NCBI GenBank assembly: GCA_020746835.1
Contig: JAGPNK010000009.1
Coordinates: 186,001 to 250,000, forward strand
Length of the DNA: 64,000 nt
Source of the DNA: Stachybotrys elegans
Lineage: Eukaryota > Ascomycota > Sordariomycetes > Hypocreales > Stachybotryaceae
Reading direction: 5' to 3'
The position numbers and the translations under genes are program-made. The notes under the pieces were generated by a model. That model saw nothing but the letters and a program-made list of their open reading frames with translations, had not been told where the DNA came from and made no database searches. Shown one piece after another: positions 1 to 11,816 of the stretch (position 1 is its first letter; each line of letters starts with the position of its first letter).

Positions 1-231
1 GTCGCGGAACGTAGCAGGTTGCTTATATACGCCAGGCTCAGGGGGTATGAGAGGAGTCTCCTCCTCCTTGAGCATCCTCTTGATTCGGCGGAGGATACGT
101 TGCCATCTCGTCGGGGGCTGGTGTCGATGGAGGGTAACAGGCTTTCTGGAGCTTGTAGTCCCTCTGCTACCCGCTGTCTGTGAGCTGCCGGAGATGATGG
201 TTGATACGTCACTCTCTGCGTCTGATGCCAT
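1..231 (-). CDS. 5' part of an unidentified protein-coding gene, truncated by the left window edge
   Basis: An open reading frame on the minus strand starts at an ATG at 231-229 in a good context (TCATCATGG). It stays open for 77 codons to base 1, so the gene continues outside the window. The visible part is Ser/Thr-rich (starts MASDAESDVSTII), then strongly basic (RWQRILRRIKRML), and ends near VYKQPATFRD. No domain is recognised. The basic amphipathic stretch could be a nuclear localisation or membrane-proximal segment, but this is a guess. Its start faces POL1 across a 770-bp divergent spacer. The 186-codon plus-strand frame lying over it at 47-607 has no protein-like character and is treated as a shadow. 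A first-exon splice donor inside this stretch cannot be excluded. Confidence 0.55.
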   Translation of the reverse strand, partial: MASDAESDVSTIISGSSQTAGSRGTTSSRKPVTLHRHQPPTRWQRILRRIKRMLKEEETPLIPPEPGVYKQPATFRD

Positions 232-732
232 GATGAAAATAGAGCCCAGGTTGATGGGGAGATTGATATGTAATGGGAGAGGTGATTTGTGCGTGTTGAA
301 GGTGGCAGAACTACCTAAGTTCAAGGAAGTAGCAGCGGTGGCCGTCTTTCATACAAAGAGCCCGGGCTTATCCTCTGGAGCTTGCCGGTTTACCCTTCCC
401 CGTCGCAGCCACGGCGAGGCCGTTTTGGGGGAATGGCTGCCTACGTATGATGCGGTGGTCAACGCCAACAACCCAAGAAGGAGCAAGTGGAAGGCATCGT
501 TTGTACCAGAGGCGGATGCCACACTCTTCGTTTGCATCACAGGTATTGGCAGCTCGAAAGTTGGGCATTTTCACCGACATGATCACGGCTTCATACGTTG
601 GGAATGAGCAGCTGGGAGCCCTCAAACATGTATGAAAGCCTACTTGTATATAATATGCTGGTAGCTTCCTAGCTGTGGACTTGCCTCTCCTCAGGTGAAG
701 CAAGGAAGTTGAACTTAGGTACTAACGTAGTG

Positions 733-787
733 CATGCATAACAATCCCCACTATTATTTGCCTGTCAACATGCATAAGCAATCCCCA
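733..787. repeat. pair of 18-19 bp direct repeats
   Basis: The sequence CATGCATAACAATCCCCA at 733-750 recurs at 769-787 with one extra G (CATGCATAAGCAATCCCCA). The copies are separated by 18 bases and lie just left of the foldback element at 801-860. They could be tandem binding sites or a trace of a local duplication. Confidence 0.6.
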
Positions 788-800
788 GGGGTTACTTATA

Positions 801-860
801 GTGGTGTGGCTCGCGACGCGGTAGCGCGAGACGCGCTTTGCGCGTCGTGGGCCAAACCAC
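801..860. repeat. foldback (inverted repeat) element, 20-bp arms with an inner 6-bp hairpin
   Basis: Bases 801-820 and 841-860 are inverted copies matching at 17 of 20 positions. Two of the three mismatches would be G-U wobbles in plus-strand RNA, so 19 of 20 positions could pair. The 20-nt centre contains a second perfect inverted repeat (823-828 with 832-837, loop AGA). The arms are rich in CG dinucleotides. It lies about 140 bp upstream of the POL1 start codon. A solo MITE-like element, a regulatory hairpin or a structured RNA are all possible; no clean target-site duplication is visible. Confidence 0.7.
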
Positions 861-1001
861 TTTAATGTTCCAAGGTCATTTCGCATATCTCTCCTGCTTC
901 AGCCCACGCAAGCTTGCCTCGCCTTCACACCCCGCAAAACGACCTTTTCCTCGACAATCATCCTGCTGCATATTCATGACTCCTGAATAAGATAATTCGT
1001 C

Positions 1002-4000
1002 ATGCCAAAGGTCGACCACCGGGCCAAGCTCGCTGAGCTTCGTGCCCTTCGAAAAGCCGGCAAAAAGGCTTTCGAGAACTACGAGGTTGCCGAAGTCGAT
1101 GACCTGTACGAGGAGGTCGACGAAGACGGCTACAAGAAGATTGTGCGCGATCGTCTTGACCAAGATGATTTCGTTGTCGACGACAATGGGGAAGGCTATG
1201 CCGACGATGGTCGGGAAGAATGGGACCGTGTTCAGCGATACGAATCGGACAGCGAAGACGATGCCCCTGCTCGAGGTCGGCCAAGCAAAGCATGTACGTC
1301 TGAGCCTCTATCTCACCTCCTTAGCCGAACCTACCCTAACCGTTCCGTAGCCAAGAAGGACCGTCAGGACGAACAAGCGAAAAGAGATGCCAACGATAGG
1401 AGTATCAGCGACTATTTCACCAAGGCCGCTGGCAAAACACAACCCAAGCCCAAGGTTCGCGTCCTAAGCCCAGCAAACCGGCCAAATGGTTTACTAATAC
1501 CATAGCTGCAGACTGTCAAAACAAAAGCCGACGATGATTTTCTTTCCGATCTGCTAGGAGAAGTCGATGCCAATATACCCGCACCAGCTGCCACTCGTTC
1601 ATCCAAGTATGAACGATCCACCGAGCGTCGCAAGGCAAGAGATCTATCTCCGGTTCCTGAGCCCGCATCGAAAAAGACAAAGACCTTTGACACCCGAATG
1701 TCTTCACCACCCGCACCTCTAGACTTCGACGACGACGATGCCTTTATGCCACAGACAGAGGATGTGCCGATTCGACTTAACCACGACGTGCCCATGAGTG
1801 ACCCTGCCCCCTCGTCTCCCACCGTGAAAGCCGTGGAGCGAAAGGCCCAAATTAAGCAGGAGCCAAAGGACGACGATGACGAGGACGACATTATGGAGGC
1901 CACGCGAATCGGTTCCGTCAACATTACCAGCGTCAACATGACAGCTTCACGTCCAGTCAAGAAGCTTTTGAAGACGGAGCCTCTTCCAGTTCCCCCAAGC
2001 TCCTCTCCGGCAAAGGCTCCCGAAGCCGCTGTCGACTCTTCTGAGTGGAACAAGCTGACGGAGAAGTTGAACGTTGTCACAAGTTCGCCTGCAGAACCCA
2101 GAGGCATTGCAAAGATTGACTACAAGGATGCCATTGAGCCAGATGGAAGCCTTCATTTCTTCTGGACTGATTACACCGAGATCAACGGTTCTATCTGTCT
2201 CTTCGGAAAAGTTCTCAACAAGAAGACGAGGTCATATGTCAGCTGTCTTGTCAAGGTTGACAATATCCTACGCAAGCTTTACTTCTTGCCTCGCGAGCAT
2301 CGCATGCGAGACGGCGAGGAGACCGAAGAGACGGTCAGCATGATGGATGTCTATGATGAGATTGACGAGATGATGACCAAGATGAATGTCGGCATGTATA
2401 AGATCAAGGCTTGCACACGCAAGTATGCCTTTGAGTTGCCGGATGTTCCAAAGGAAGCCCAGTATATGAAGCTCCTGTACCCTTACACAAGTTGGTCTCC
2501 CAAACCATCAGCATCGACCTTTCCTGTGCTAACAAGCATACAGAACCCCAGCTCGATATGAACATGCAGGGACAGACCTTTTCCCGTGTTTTCGGGTCCA
2601 ACACAGCTCTTTTCGAACAGTTCGTTCTCTGGAAGAACATTATGGGTCCTTGCTGGCTCAAGATAGAGGATGCGGACTTCGACGCTATCAAGAACGGCTC
2701 CCACTGCAGACTTGAAGTTCTTGCCTCTCATCCCAACATGGTCTCGACGCTCAAGGAGTCGGATGGCCTTGATGCACCCCCTCTTACTCTCATGAGTGTT
2801 GCCCTCAGAACCGCATTCAACGCTCAGGAGAATAAGCAGGAGATTCTTGCTATTAGTGCCAGAATCTACGAAAGGGTGCATCTAAGCGATACAACTCCTG
2901 CCGAGAAACTGCCTTGCCGCACATTCACAGTTATCCGTCCTCACAAGCCGGCTTTCCCCATGGGTTTCGAACCCCTGGTTAAGAAGAGGAACAGAGGCCT
3001 CATTGTTTTGAAGAAGCACGAGGCCGACGTTCTGAGCTTCTTTCTGGCCCAAGTTGATGTGGTCGACCCAGATGTCATTCTCGGACATCAGCTGGAAGGT
3101 GTGGACTACAGCGTCTTGCTGAACCGTCTGCAAGACAAAAAGATTCACCAGTGGTCCAGACTCGGTCGACTGAGACGAACTCAGTGGCCGGCATCCATCG
3201 GCAAAGTAGGCGGCAATGTCTTTGCAGAGCGACAGATCATTGCTGGTCGTTTACTCTGCGATCTTGCCAACGACGCTGGAAAGTCAGTCATGTTCAAGTG
3301 TCAATCTTGGAGTTTGACGGAGATGTGCAGCCTGTACCTCTCTGGCGACAACCGCCGACGAGATGTTGACAATGAAGCTGCTTTGGCAAGCTGGGCCAAG
3401 GAGAAGCAGGGTCTGATGGACTACATCACTCACATGGAAGCTGACACTCATTACATTGCCGCCCTGGCTCTGCAGGTGCAGATGCTTCCCCTCACCAAAG
3501 TCCTGACAAACCTGGCTGGCAACTCGTGGGCACGAACGCTTACGGGTACTCGAGCCGAGCGTAACGAGTACATTTTGCTTCATGAGTTTCATCGCAACAA
3601 GTACATTTGCCCTGACAAGCAGACCTTCCGTGGCCGCCAGAGGGCAGATGATGAGGCTCGGGAGGAAGAGGAGGGCGCAGATGGGAAGAAGAAGGATAAG
3701 TACAAGGGTGGACTGGTCTTTGAGCCTGAAAAGGGCCTCTATGACAAGTTTGTTCTTGTCATGGACTTCAACTCCCTGTACCCGTCCATCATCCAGGAGT
3801 ACAACATCTGCTTCACGACTGTGGACAGGTCCTCCTTGGTAAGTCGTTTGTTCCAACAGTTAAGGCGACCGGGCTAACAATTATTAGAAGAAGGATGACA
3901 ATGAAGTGCCGGAGGTGCCTACGGCACAGGACCAGGGCATTCTACCCAAGCTTATCGCCACGCTCGTCAGTCGTCGTCGACAAGTCAAGAGTCTGATGAA

Positions 4001-5639
4001 GGACAAGTCTGCTACCACTGAGCAGTTGGCCACGTGGGACATCAAACAACTTGCCTTGAAACTAACGGCCAATTCCATGTATGGTTGTCTGGGATACACC
4101 AAGTCCCGTTTTTACGCTCGCCCTCTCGCCGTCTTGACAACGTCAAAGGGACGTGAGATTCTCAGCAGCACCAAGGCATTGGCCGAGAGCAAATCTCTTC
4201 AGGTCATCTACGGTGATACTGATTCCGTCATGATCAATGCCAACGTGGATAACGTTGCCGATGCACTCAAGGTCGGCAATGAGTTCAAGAAGGCTGTCAA
4301 CGAGCAATACCGACTGCTGGAAATCGATATCGACAATGTCTTCCGACGTATCCTACTTCAGGCCAAGAAGAAGTATGCCGCTATCAACCTGGTTGAGAAG
4401 GATGGCAAGTTCATCGAAAAGATGGAAGTCAAGGGTCTCGATATGAAGCGCCGTGAATACTGTGCCCTGTCCAAGGAGATTTCCAAGCACCTGCTGGATG
4501 AAATTCTCTCTGGCAATGAAACCGAAGTCTCGGTTGCGCGTATCCACGAATATCTCCGTGAGATTGCTGGCAAGATGCGCGAGCAATCCATCCCCATCGC
4601 CAAGTACATCATCTACACGCAACTGGGTAAGGCGCCTAACGAATACCCCAACGCCGACTCGATGCCTCAAGTACAGGTGGCTTTACGTGATATTGCCCGC
4701 GGAAAGACTGTGCGCAAGGGCGACGTCATCCCCTATATCATCACTGGCGACGGCAAGAGCTCTGACCCCCCGTCCAAACGTGCATACACTCCAGCAGACC
4801 TCAAGGCTGATCCGAGCCTTGTTCCGGACGTGGAATGGTATATGGGCAAGCAAATATTCCCTCCCGTTGAGCGTCTCTGCGCAAACATCATTGGTACATC
4901 TACGCCGATGCTTGCCGAACAGTTGGGACTCGACATTCGACGTTACGGTGCATCCAACAATCAGAAGAGCGGGCCAAGTAATGATCTCGAGATCCATCCC
5001 CTTGAGTCGCAGGTTCCTGACGAAATCCGCTTTGCCGAGTGCGCTCGTCTTGCTCTCCGATGCCGCAAGTGTAAGGCCAGCTCTCCATTCGAGGGACTTG
5101 CTGCTTCCCGCGATCGTGTTTCTGCAGCTGGCATTATCTGTCCCGGTACTGGCTGTGGCGCTCTCATCTCAACTCTGTCCATTGTTGCACAGGTCGAGCA
5201 CGCTATTCGTGTTCAAACAAGCCGTTACTATGAAGGGTGGCTTGTGTGCGACGACTCTCAATGCGGCAACCGCACGCGTCAGATGAGCGTCTACGGCACC
5301 CGATGTTTAGGACCCAAAGGTCTTGCCAGAGACTGCCTGGGCCGCATGCGTTTCGAGTATTCAGAGAAGGCCATCTACAACCAGCTTGTCTATTTTGCCA
5401 GTCTCTGGGATGTGGACAAGGCACGATCCAAGGCTAGTCCTGATGGTGCCGCGAGCGATCTGTCATCGCAAGACCGCGAGAAGATCCTCGCCATGGCGGA
5501 GCATAACCGCGTACGATTCGGCACGGTCAAGGCTGCCGTCGACAAGTACCTGGATAAGTGCGGTCGACAATGGGTCGCCATGGATAATCTTTTCTCTAAG
5601 CTCGGCTTCAGCCAGCTGATGGCTACTGCTGTTGCCTAA
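1002..5639 (+). CDS. POL1: DNA polymerase alpha catalytic subunit (family B)
   Basis: This is the catalytic subunit of the polymerase alpha-primase complex, which extends RNA primers at replication origins and on Okazaki fragments in the nucleus. Exons: 1002-1293, 1351-1454, 1512-2490, 2544-3838, 3888-5639, giving 1473 residues, close to yeast Pol1 (about 1470). The acidic N-terminal region (PKVDHRAKLAELRALRK) is typical of the polymerase alpha N-terminal domain. Family B motifs are intact: motif A DFNSLYPS at about 866-873, motif B KLTANSMYG at 948-956 and motif C YGDTDS at 998-1003. The C-terminal domain that binds the B subunit carries cysteine modules beginning at about C1282/C1285/C1308/C1313 and C1344/C1349. 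Introns 1 and 2 are both 57 nt and contain no frame disruption, so intron-retaining readings stay partly open; the chosen borders restore the conserved spacing. It converges on eIF4G. Confidence 0.96.
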
Positions 5640-6932
5640 GCGTGGTGGGAGAAGGAGGGACTATGGATTGTGTTTCATTTGATGACGGCGCAGAGCGGGC
5701 TTTGATTTCATCTTGAGAGCTTGGTATATGATTTGATGCCGACGCCTAACGGTGTCTGGGACAGAGAGTCGATGTAATTTGGATTCATGCATGCATGCCC
5801 TGTCTTTAAGACGCAATGAGCGGGTGGCAAGGGGTAGAATAACTGGCGTTGGTGGTATCTTAAGCTCGCCCTCCTTTTTACGGGCAGTATATTTTATGGA
5901 ACCGTTTATATGAACTTGCTATCCCATCCAATTGATGTGACATGTATTAAATTACTACTCCGTTATGGCGGCGGAAAGCATCACAGCAGCTCTCTAGTAG
6001 CCATTGTATTGTCATCAGGTCAAATGCTAACAAGACAGAGCCCATTCACGTCAAACAATAAAGCCAAAGAATAAGATTTACCAGTCGTTCATTCCATACG
6101 CCCTCGAATTAGCTGATGTACAATAAGAGTCAAAAGAGAAACACAAAGATGCCAGTTTCAGTCCCAAAGGTTCGCCACCGATCCCGCACCACCGGAAAGA
6201 ATACAGTTCCTAACAGACCAGAGAAACCTCGCGCTCTGAGAGAAAAAAAGAGGCATGTGATTTGGATAGCTGTTTGTCTGTAATTCTTTCCTTTCACCTC
6301 TTCCAAAATCGGAACCTCCCGCCATCCATTTTTGAGGGTAAAAAGCCCTCCCATCCAACCCAAGGAACGGACCCAACTCCAGGAGACCAAGGGAAATCGC
6401 GTCATGGCTTTCTCGTCACTCTTCTCCAAGGCCTGGAGAGCCCTGTCCAAACATCAACGAGCCGTGTTCGTGGTGGTTTGTGTCTGCTGACGCGACCGAA
6501 TCATGTTCATCAGACTATCCGCTATCCACCTCCTCACCCAACTCCCCCCCTTTCTCTTCCTGCCCTTCTTCTTCCCTCCTGCCTCGTGCCCATGTTCGCG
6601 AGCATGCGCCACCTCCACAGAGGCCTAGCTCTGGTGACCCCGAGACCCTCAAACATTATTAAGAACGAGACGAGGTATCGGCGCTGGCCGAGACCTGAAA
6701 GATGATAGAACACAGTGATGCATTTGTGATCTCTGGTCCGGAAATGTAAAGACGCTCACCAATGAAGGGAGCGAGGTCTGTCTGGTCAAAATGGTCTATG
6801 GGGCGAGAGGTATCATGGTTCAAGTTCGAAAATGCATGCGCAACTTTTGAGGACACATCTGCAAATGCAAGAAAAACACAGCCCCGCCTAGTCTATCTCC
6901 CGAATTGCAAGACACCAAGAATTGGAAATGAC
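5640..6932. other. convergent intergenic region between POL1 and eIF4G
   Basis: This holds the 3' untranslated regions of both genes. Only short overlapping frames without protein character occur (for example around 6130-6705). No RNA gene or mobile element is recognised. Confidence 0.6.
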
Positions 6933-9900
6933 TCATTCGCCCTCCTTCTTGTCGCTGTCAGGGACAGTCTTCGACAGGGAAGGAGAGGCTGCAGTAGACG
7001 GAGGCGAGGCTGGGTTATCGGTCTCCATGTTTGCCAGAAGGCTGAAGCGCTGTTAGCAACCGTGTCCAGAATAAGAAGGAAGAGAAGAAAGAAGAGGAGG
7101 TTCGATGGTGTTGTGTTTGCGACTTACCTGAATGCATTGTTGTTCTCTCGTACGGGGGGTGTTCCCGTTCGCGACGAGGCGCCCGAGTCATCACCGGGAC
7201 GTCCAAGAGAACCGCCAGGTCCGAGTCGTCGCCCGCTGTTGCTTCGCGAAGCAAACATGGATGTGGGGCCAAGGGTCATGTGTGAAGAAGCTGTTCGGCT
7301 TGCCGAACCCTTCAGTCGCCTCAGATCATCCATGGCAACCTGGTTGCTAGTTTGCTGGTTGTAGCCAGCAGAGAAGTTGCGGGCATCGCCGCGACCAGCA
7401 GGCGGGCGGCCGCCACCGCCACCGCCTCGCTGGCTGTTCCTGGCCGATTCCTGGGCCTTGGCAGCCTGTGCAGCTTCAGCCTAAGATGAAGTTAGCATAT
7501 GATGCAGCATAGTAAGGAGACGGGCGGCGCGGCAACGTTATGCGCGTGCTACAGGGGTGTTGATGAGAAAGAATAAAACATACCTCGGCGCGGACCTCAT
7601 CCAGAGTCTTGGGTCCTTTGTTGGCCTCCTTGGAGTGCCAGTGGTTCCTTCGGAGGTCCATGACATCCATGAGCATGAATTTCATTCTGCTCTGGAGCTC
7701 CGGTAGGTCAATCATGCTTTGGATGCGGCCGAAGTAGACATCCATCATAGGTTTACCCTTTTCGGTCGCGTCCAGGTTGCCACCAATAGTGCGCAACAGC
7801 TTGCAGAGAGACTCAATCTCAGCCTCGTCAGGGATGCCCTTGTAATCAACCAGCTTTCGCACACATTCGTGCATAATGCGTTCAGTGAGCATACCAAGCT
7901 TGTAGAGTTCACCAATGAACTGAACAAGACCGAGGCCACGTCGCTTGGCGGCAGCGGCTTGGTAATACTCGTCGGATAGCAATGCAGCCTCGGCAGTCTT
8001 CTTCCCGGTACCAGCTTCATCTTCCTTGGGGGCCTCGGGGAGGTTGCTCGTCCATCCACGCTCAAACTCCTCCTGACACCTGTTGAGCAGGTACTTCCTG
8101 AAGAGGTTGCCACCACTGACGACATTGCCGTTCTTGTCTTTGATGCCTTCGTCACGGACATCGGGGCTCATCGTCTCCAGCATACGCTTGCAGAACTTGG
8201 CGTACATGGATGCCCAGTGGGCTTCATCAGTAGCCTTCTCGAAAGTAAGCTGAATGACTTGACGAAGTGTGCGTCCGTCTGACTCGTCCTTGGACTGCGA
8301 GGCAATCAGAAGGATCTGGTCCGCAATCTTGTCAAACTTCTCGGGAGTCATCTTGTTCAGGGCAGCCTTGACCTTGCGCTGTACCATCTCAGGGTCGAGA
8401 TAACTGCTTGCCGCCGCCGCCGCTGCAGCAGGCTTGCTCAGGCTGGTCGGCTTCCAGCCAGTAGCAGAAACCATGATGGGCTTCACCTCCTGGCCAGCAG
8501 TCAGAGGCATGGTCTTAGCAGCCTGTGCCTCCTTGGCGTCGAAATTGCCCCGCTTGCTACCACCGCGGACAGACTTGTTGCGACCGCCGGTGCCTGACTG
8601 AGAAGCCTGGCGAGACATGGAGGGTGATGAGGGAAAGGCACCGCCAGGACGCTGGAACGACGCCATAGGGTTAGCGGCTCGGGGGAGAGATCCGCTCGAC
8701 ATGGCGAATCGCTCAGCCGAACTGGTGCCAGGAGGAAGGGGTCTTCCTGGTGGTGCGTTAAAAGTACCCATTGCGAAGCCGCTGCTATTGCGGGAGGGCT
8801 GTCGAGCCGAGCCGGGTGTCTGTGAACCTCTAGCAGATGCCGATCGGCCTTCGCCATCTCCAAGGAGACTCTTGACCTGCTGGTGGAACTCCAATGAAGG
8901 CTGCTCGGTGAAGACCTTTTGGAACTGGAGCAGGAAGTTTGCGTCGTACTTGAAAGTCTTACCCTTTTTGGCAACAGCGGCGTTGAGCGCAGGGTTGGGC
9001 GACTTGATACCCTCGGGATAGATATCTTGCTCCATGACCCTGAGGAAGCGTGCTGACTTGAGTGACTGGAGAGCAGCGCTTGGCTGCGGTGGCTCGACAT
9101 TAGCGCCAGTGTTGATGGGAGCAAGGTTAAGAGCGGCAGGTTTGTTGCGCTTCTCAGCGGTCGTCTTGGCGCCGGCGGGTTCTGATGAAGACGTCTTTTC
9201 GTCAATCTTCATGCCCGAGAGCTTATCGGCAACAGCCTCGACAGAGGCAGGCTCTTCAAGCTTGCCACTGCGAGCTTGAGCAAGGGCCTCAGTGAAAGAA
9301 AGAGCCTTTCCGCTAGACTCAGCTTGCTGTCTTCTGCGCTCCTTCTCTTCCTCGAGCCTCTCCATCTCGCGCTCCTGTTCGCGAAGCTTGCGGTCCTGCT
9401 CCTCGGCATTGCGCTTTCGGGATTCTTCCTCCTGCTTCTTTGCCGCAGCCTTCTCAAGCTCCCGCTTCTTATTATGCTCTTGCTCTTCCTTCTCACGTTT
9501 GGCCTCGGCCTCCTCCATCTCGCGGATAATACGCTCCATCTCATCCTCATCAGGATCGGCAGATTGCACAGGCTCAGGCGCCTTCTCGGGCTCTGCTGCC
9601 TTAGGAGCTTCCTTAGGGGCTTCCTCGGCCTTCTCAGCCGGCTTGCTCTCCTCCACCGCTGGCTTCTCGTCCTTGGGAGCCTCAGCAGGAGCGGGGGCTT
9701 CGGGTTGAGCCTCCTTCTTCTCCACTGCCGGTTCGGCAACAGCGGGCGCCTCTTCCTTTGGCTTGCTCTCCACATTAGTGGGCTTGGTGGCCTGCTTGAT
9801 CTTCTCCTTAAGCTCGTCCTGGATCTCCTTGGCGGTCTTGGGAGTGGCATGGCTGTCAGTGCGACCATGCGCAGGAGCCGCGGACTTAGGAGGAGGTGTC

Positions 9901-11816
9901 GGGGTTGAGGTCACGGGAGGAGTCTTGGACTGAGAGATGCTGGGAGCCGGCGAGGCAGGCTGCTTGAAGGCGGAGGTGTCGACGACCTCACCGGCAGCGT
10001 TCTTGATCTGGATAGCAGCGCTCTTCCTGGGCTTAACAAAGTTGTTTGGCCCCTTGCCCTGGGCATTCTGGGGCTGAGGCGTGGAAGAAACAATTACTGG
10101 CGTGTTGGGCTGGTTGGCACTGGAGGGACGCTCGGGCTGAGATGGAGTTCGTGACATGCTGTGACCAGCCGGGTGATAAGGAGGGACGAATTGCTGTTGG
10201 AAATTGGGAGCGTTAGCTTGGGGGGCCATATACGGCATGCTGTAGCCGCCGTAGGACATGGGTCGTCCGTATTGGTCGAGTTGCTGAGGAGGGTAGCCGA
10301 AATTCTGATTTTTCACAGTCAGTAGAAGTTCAAAATGACCACTTTCTGGTGACAAGTCAAGGGGAGCTGTAGTGACATGTAATTGATCCAAAGAGAGATC
10401 TGAAGTAGGTGCGGTGTTGTATGTGAGAGGGGGGAGGTTGGAGGAGCGGTTGACGACAAGATTGCTTCGCATATCATGTTCGCCATCCAGCGGAGCTGAG
10501 TGGTCAACTTGGATAGGGGCGTGTTGGTTGTGGTCGATGCGCAGCGGCTGAGGGACGACTTCCCGCACATGTTCCATCTGAACAAACTTGTTCGGCTCGC
10601 CACGTCTTGTCTTCATCTTCTTCGGGGGCTTATTGGGTAATTTAGACGTAGCAGAAAGGGGTAACCGTACTTGTTGGTGATGAGGAGCCATTGGCGGCGG
10701 GTAGTGGAACTGAGGCGGAGTCTGAACTGGCATGTTAGGCTGCATAGTGGCCGCAGGCATGTTGGGCGTATTTGGCATCGAAGAGACCATCGCAGGGCTG
10801 CTGCGGTTCGGCTGCGGGGAGTTAGGGTAGGGGGCACGAGGCTGGGGCTGGAAAGCAGGTGGCATGCCACGGCCCTGGCCAGGCCCGTTGCGGAACTGGT
10901 TGTTGGGGGGTAGCCCATCTGGTTGTTGAAGGAGTTGTTATGGTGGTTGAAGCCGCGTCCACGTCCGCCCTGAGGATTGAAATTGCCTCGATTGGCCGGG
11001 CCACCAGGGTTGTCGCTCTGAACAGATTGGTTCGACTCTCGTCGGAAATGGGCACCGGACTGCGCCCCCATTGCGTTCGGGTTCGGAGGAACTGAGCCTT
11101 GTCTCATGTGGCGCTGTGAGAGCCATGGTTAGCGGGATTTATAATAGTACGGGCGGGGGCAAAGCATAAGAAACAAAAGCAGGTGTTGCACAAAGACCGA
11201 ACAGGAAGCAGGGAGAATGGGAGCCAAGACGTACATCGCCATCACTGTTCAGGCTTCCAAAGGTCATGGAGCCGCTGGCCTGGAGGCCCGAGGGGGGTCG
11301 ACCACCACTGGCCGAGGGCTGAGGGATCGGAGAAGGAGACTGCGCAGGCGAGACAACACGGGGGTTGGCCCCAGGGATAGGGATCGAAGCGGAGGCGTCG
11401 GCCTGAGGAATGCTGTGAGTCTGCGAAGGAGAGTTGTATCCGAAGACGATGTTCTTAGCACCAGCAACAGCACCACCGTTGGGCACGTAGCTGGAGGGGC
11501 CGTTGGCGGCCATGGTGACGGAGCTCTTCCGGGAGTGGTCAGAGCCGTTTACTGCAGAGCTGGCGCGGGGAGCGGCAGCTGGGACTGCGGGGGTGACGGC
11601 TGTCTTGCCGTTCACAGGAGAAGGCGAGGCTGCCTTTGCATTCTGTGCGGGCGACGCAGAGGAGCCGACCACCACAGGAGGGTGGGAACCGGTAGCGACT
11701 AGAGGAGCCTGAGCAGACTTCTTAGGCGCACCAGCCGCAGAGGCATAAGACGGAGCCGTCGTCGCAGAGGTGTTGATGGCCGGGGTGGAGTTCTGCTGGT
11801 TCGCAGGCGACGTCAT
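6933..11816 (-). CDS. TIF4631: translation initiation factor eIF4G
   Basis: Scaffold of the cap-binding complex eIF4F, which joins eIF4E, eIF4A, poly(A)-binding protein and mRNA in the cytoplasm. Exons (5' to 3'): 11816-11235, 11113-10671, 10304-7584, 7480-7128, 7041-6933. The N-terminal half is Pro/Gln/Ser-rich. A charged coiled-coil region rich in E, K and R lies around 9900-9270. An eIF4E-binding motif (YDANFLL) lies near 8940-8960. The MIF4G HEAT domain spans roughly 8460-7600, and the C-terminus ends TDNPASPPSTAAS...KKEGE. The start was taken at MTSPANQQ because upstream in-frame sequence has no ATG. Exon 2 is 443 nt, one base short: the frame shifts at a run of six C (plus-strand GGGGGG at about 10905-10910), where orthologous reading needs seven. 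It may be an assembly error or a true lesion. The 366-nt intron 10670-10305 has no stop codon (see findings). Confidence 0.93.

Larger units (their letters stand above)
232..1001. other. divergent intergenic spacer upstream of POL1
   Basis: No coding sequence is supported here. The stretch holds two near-identical copies of an 18-19 bp direct repeat and a 60-nt foldback element, both listed separately. The last 140 bases are pyrimidine-rich and probably contain the POL1 transcription start and leader. Confidence 0.6.

Noticed and set aside
47..607. 186-codon plus-strand ORF at the left edge
   Set aside because: No domain or protein-like composition. It lies opposite the more convincing minus-strand gene start at 1-231 and includes non-coding spacer.
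9276..9908. 210-codon Leu-rich plus-strand ORF that looks like a membrane protein
   Set aside because: It is the antisense of the Lys/Glu-rich coiled-coil part of eIF4G; Leu codons are complements of Glu/Lys-rich codons.
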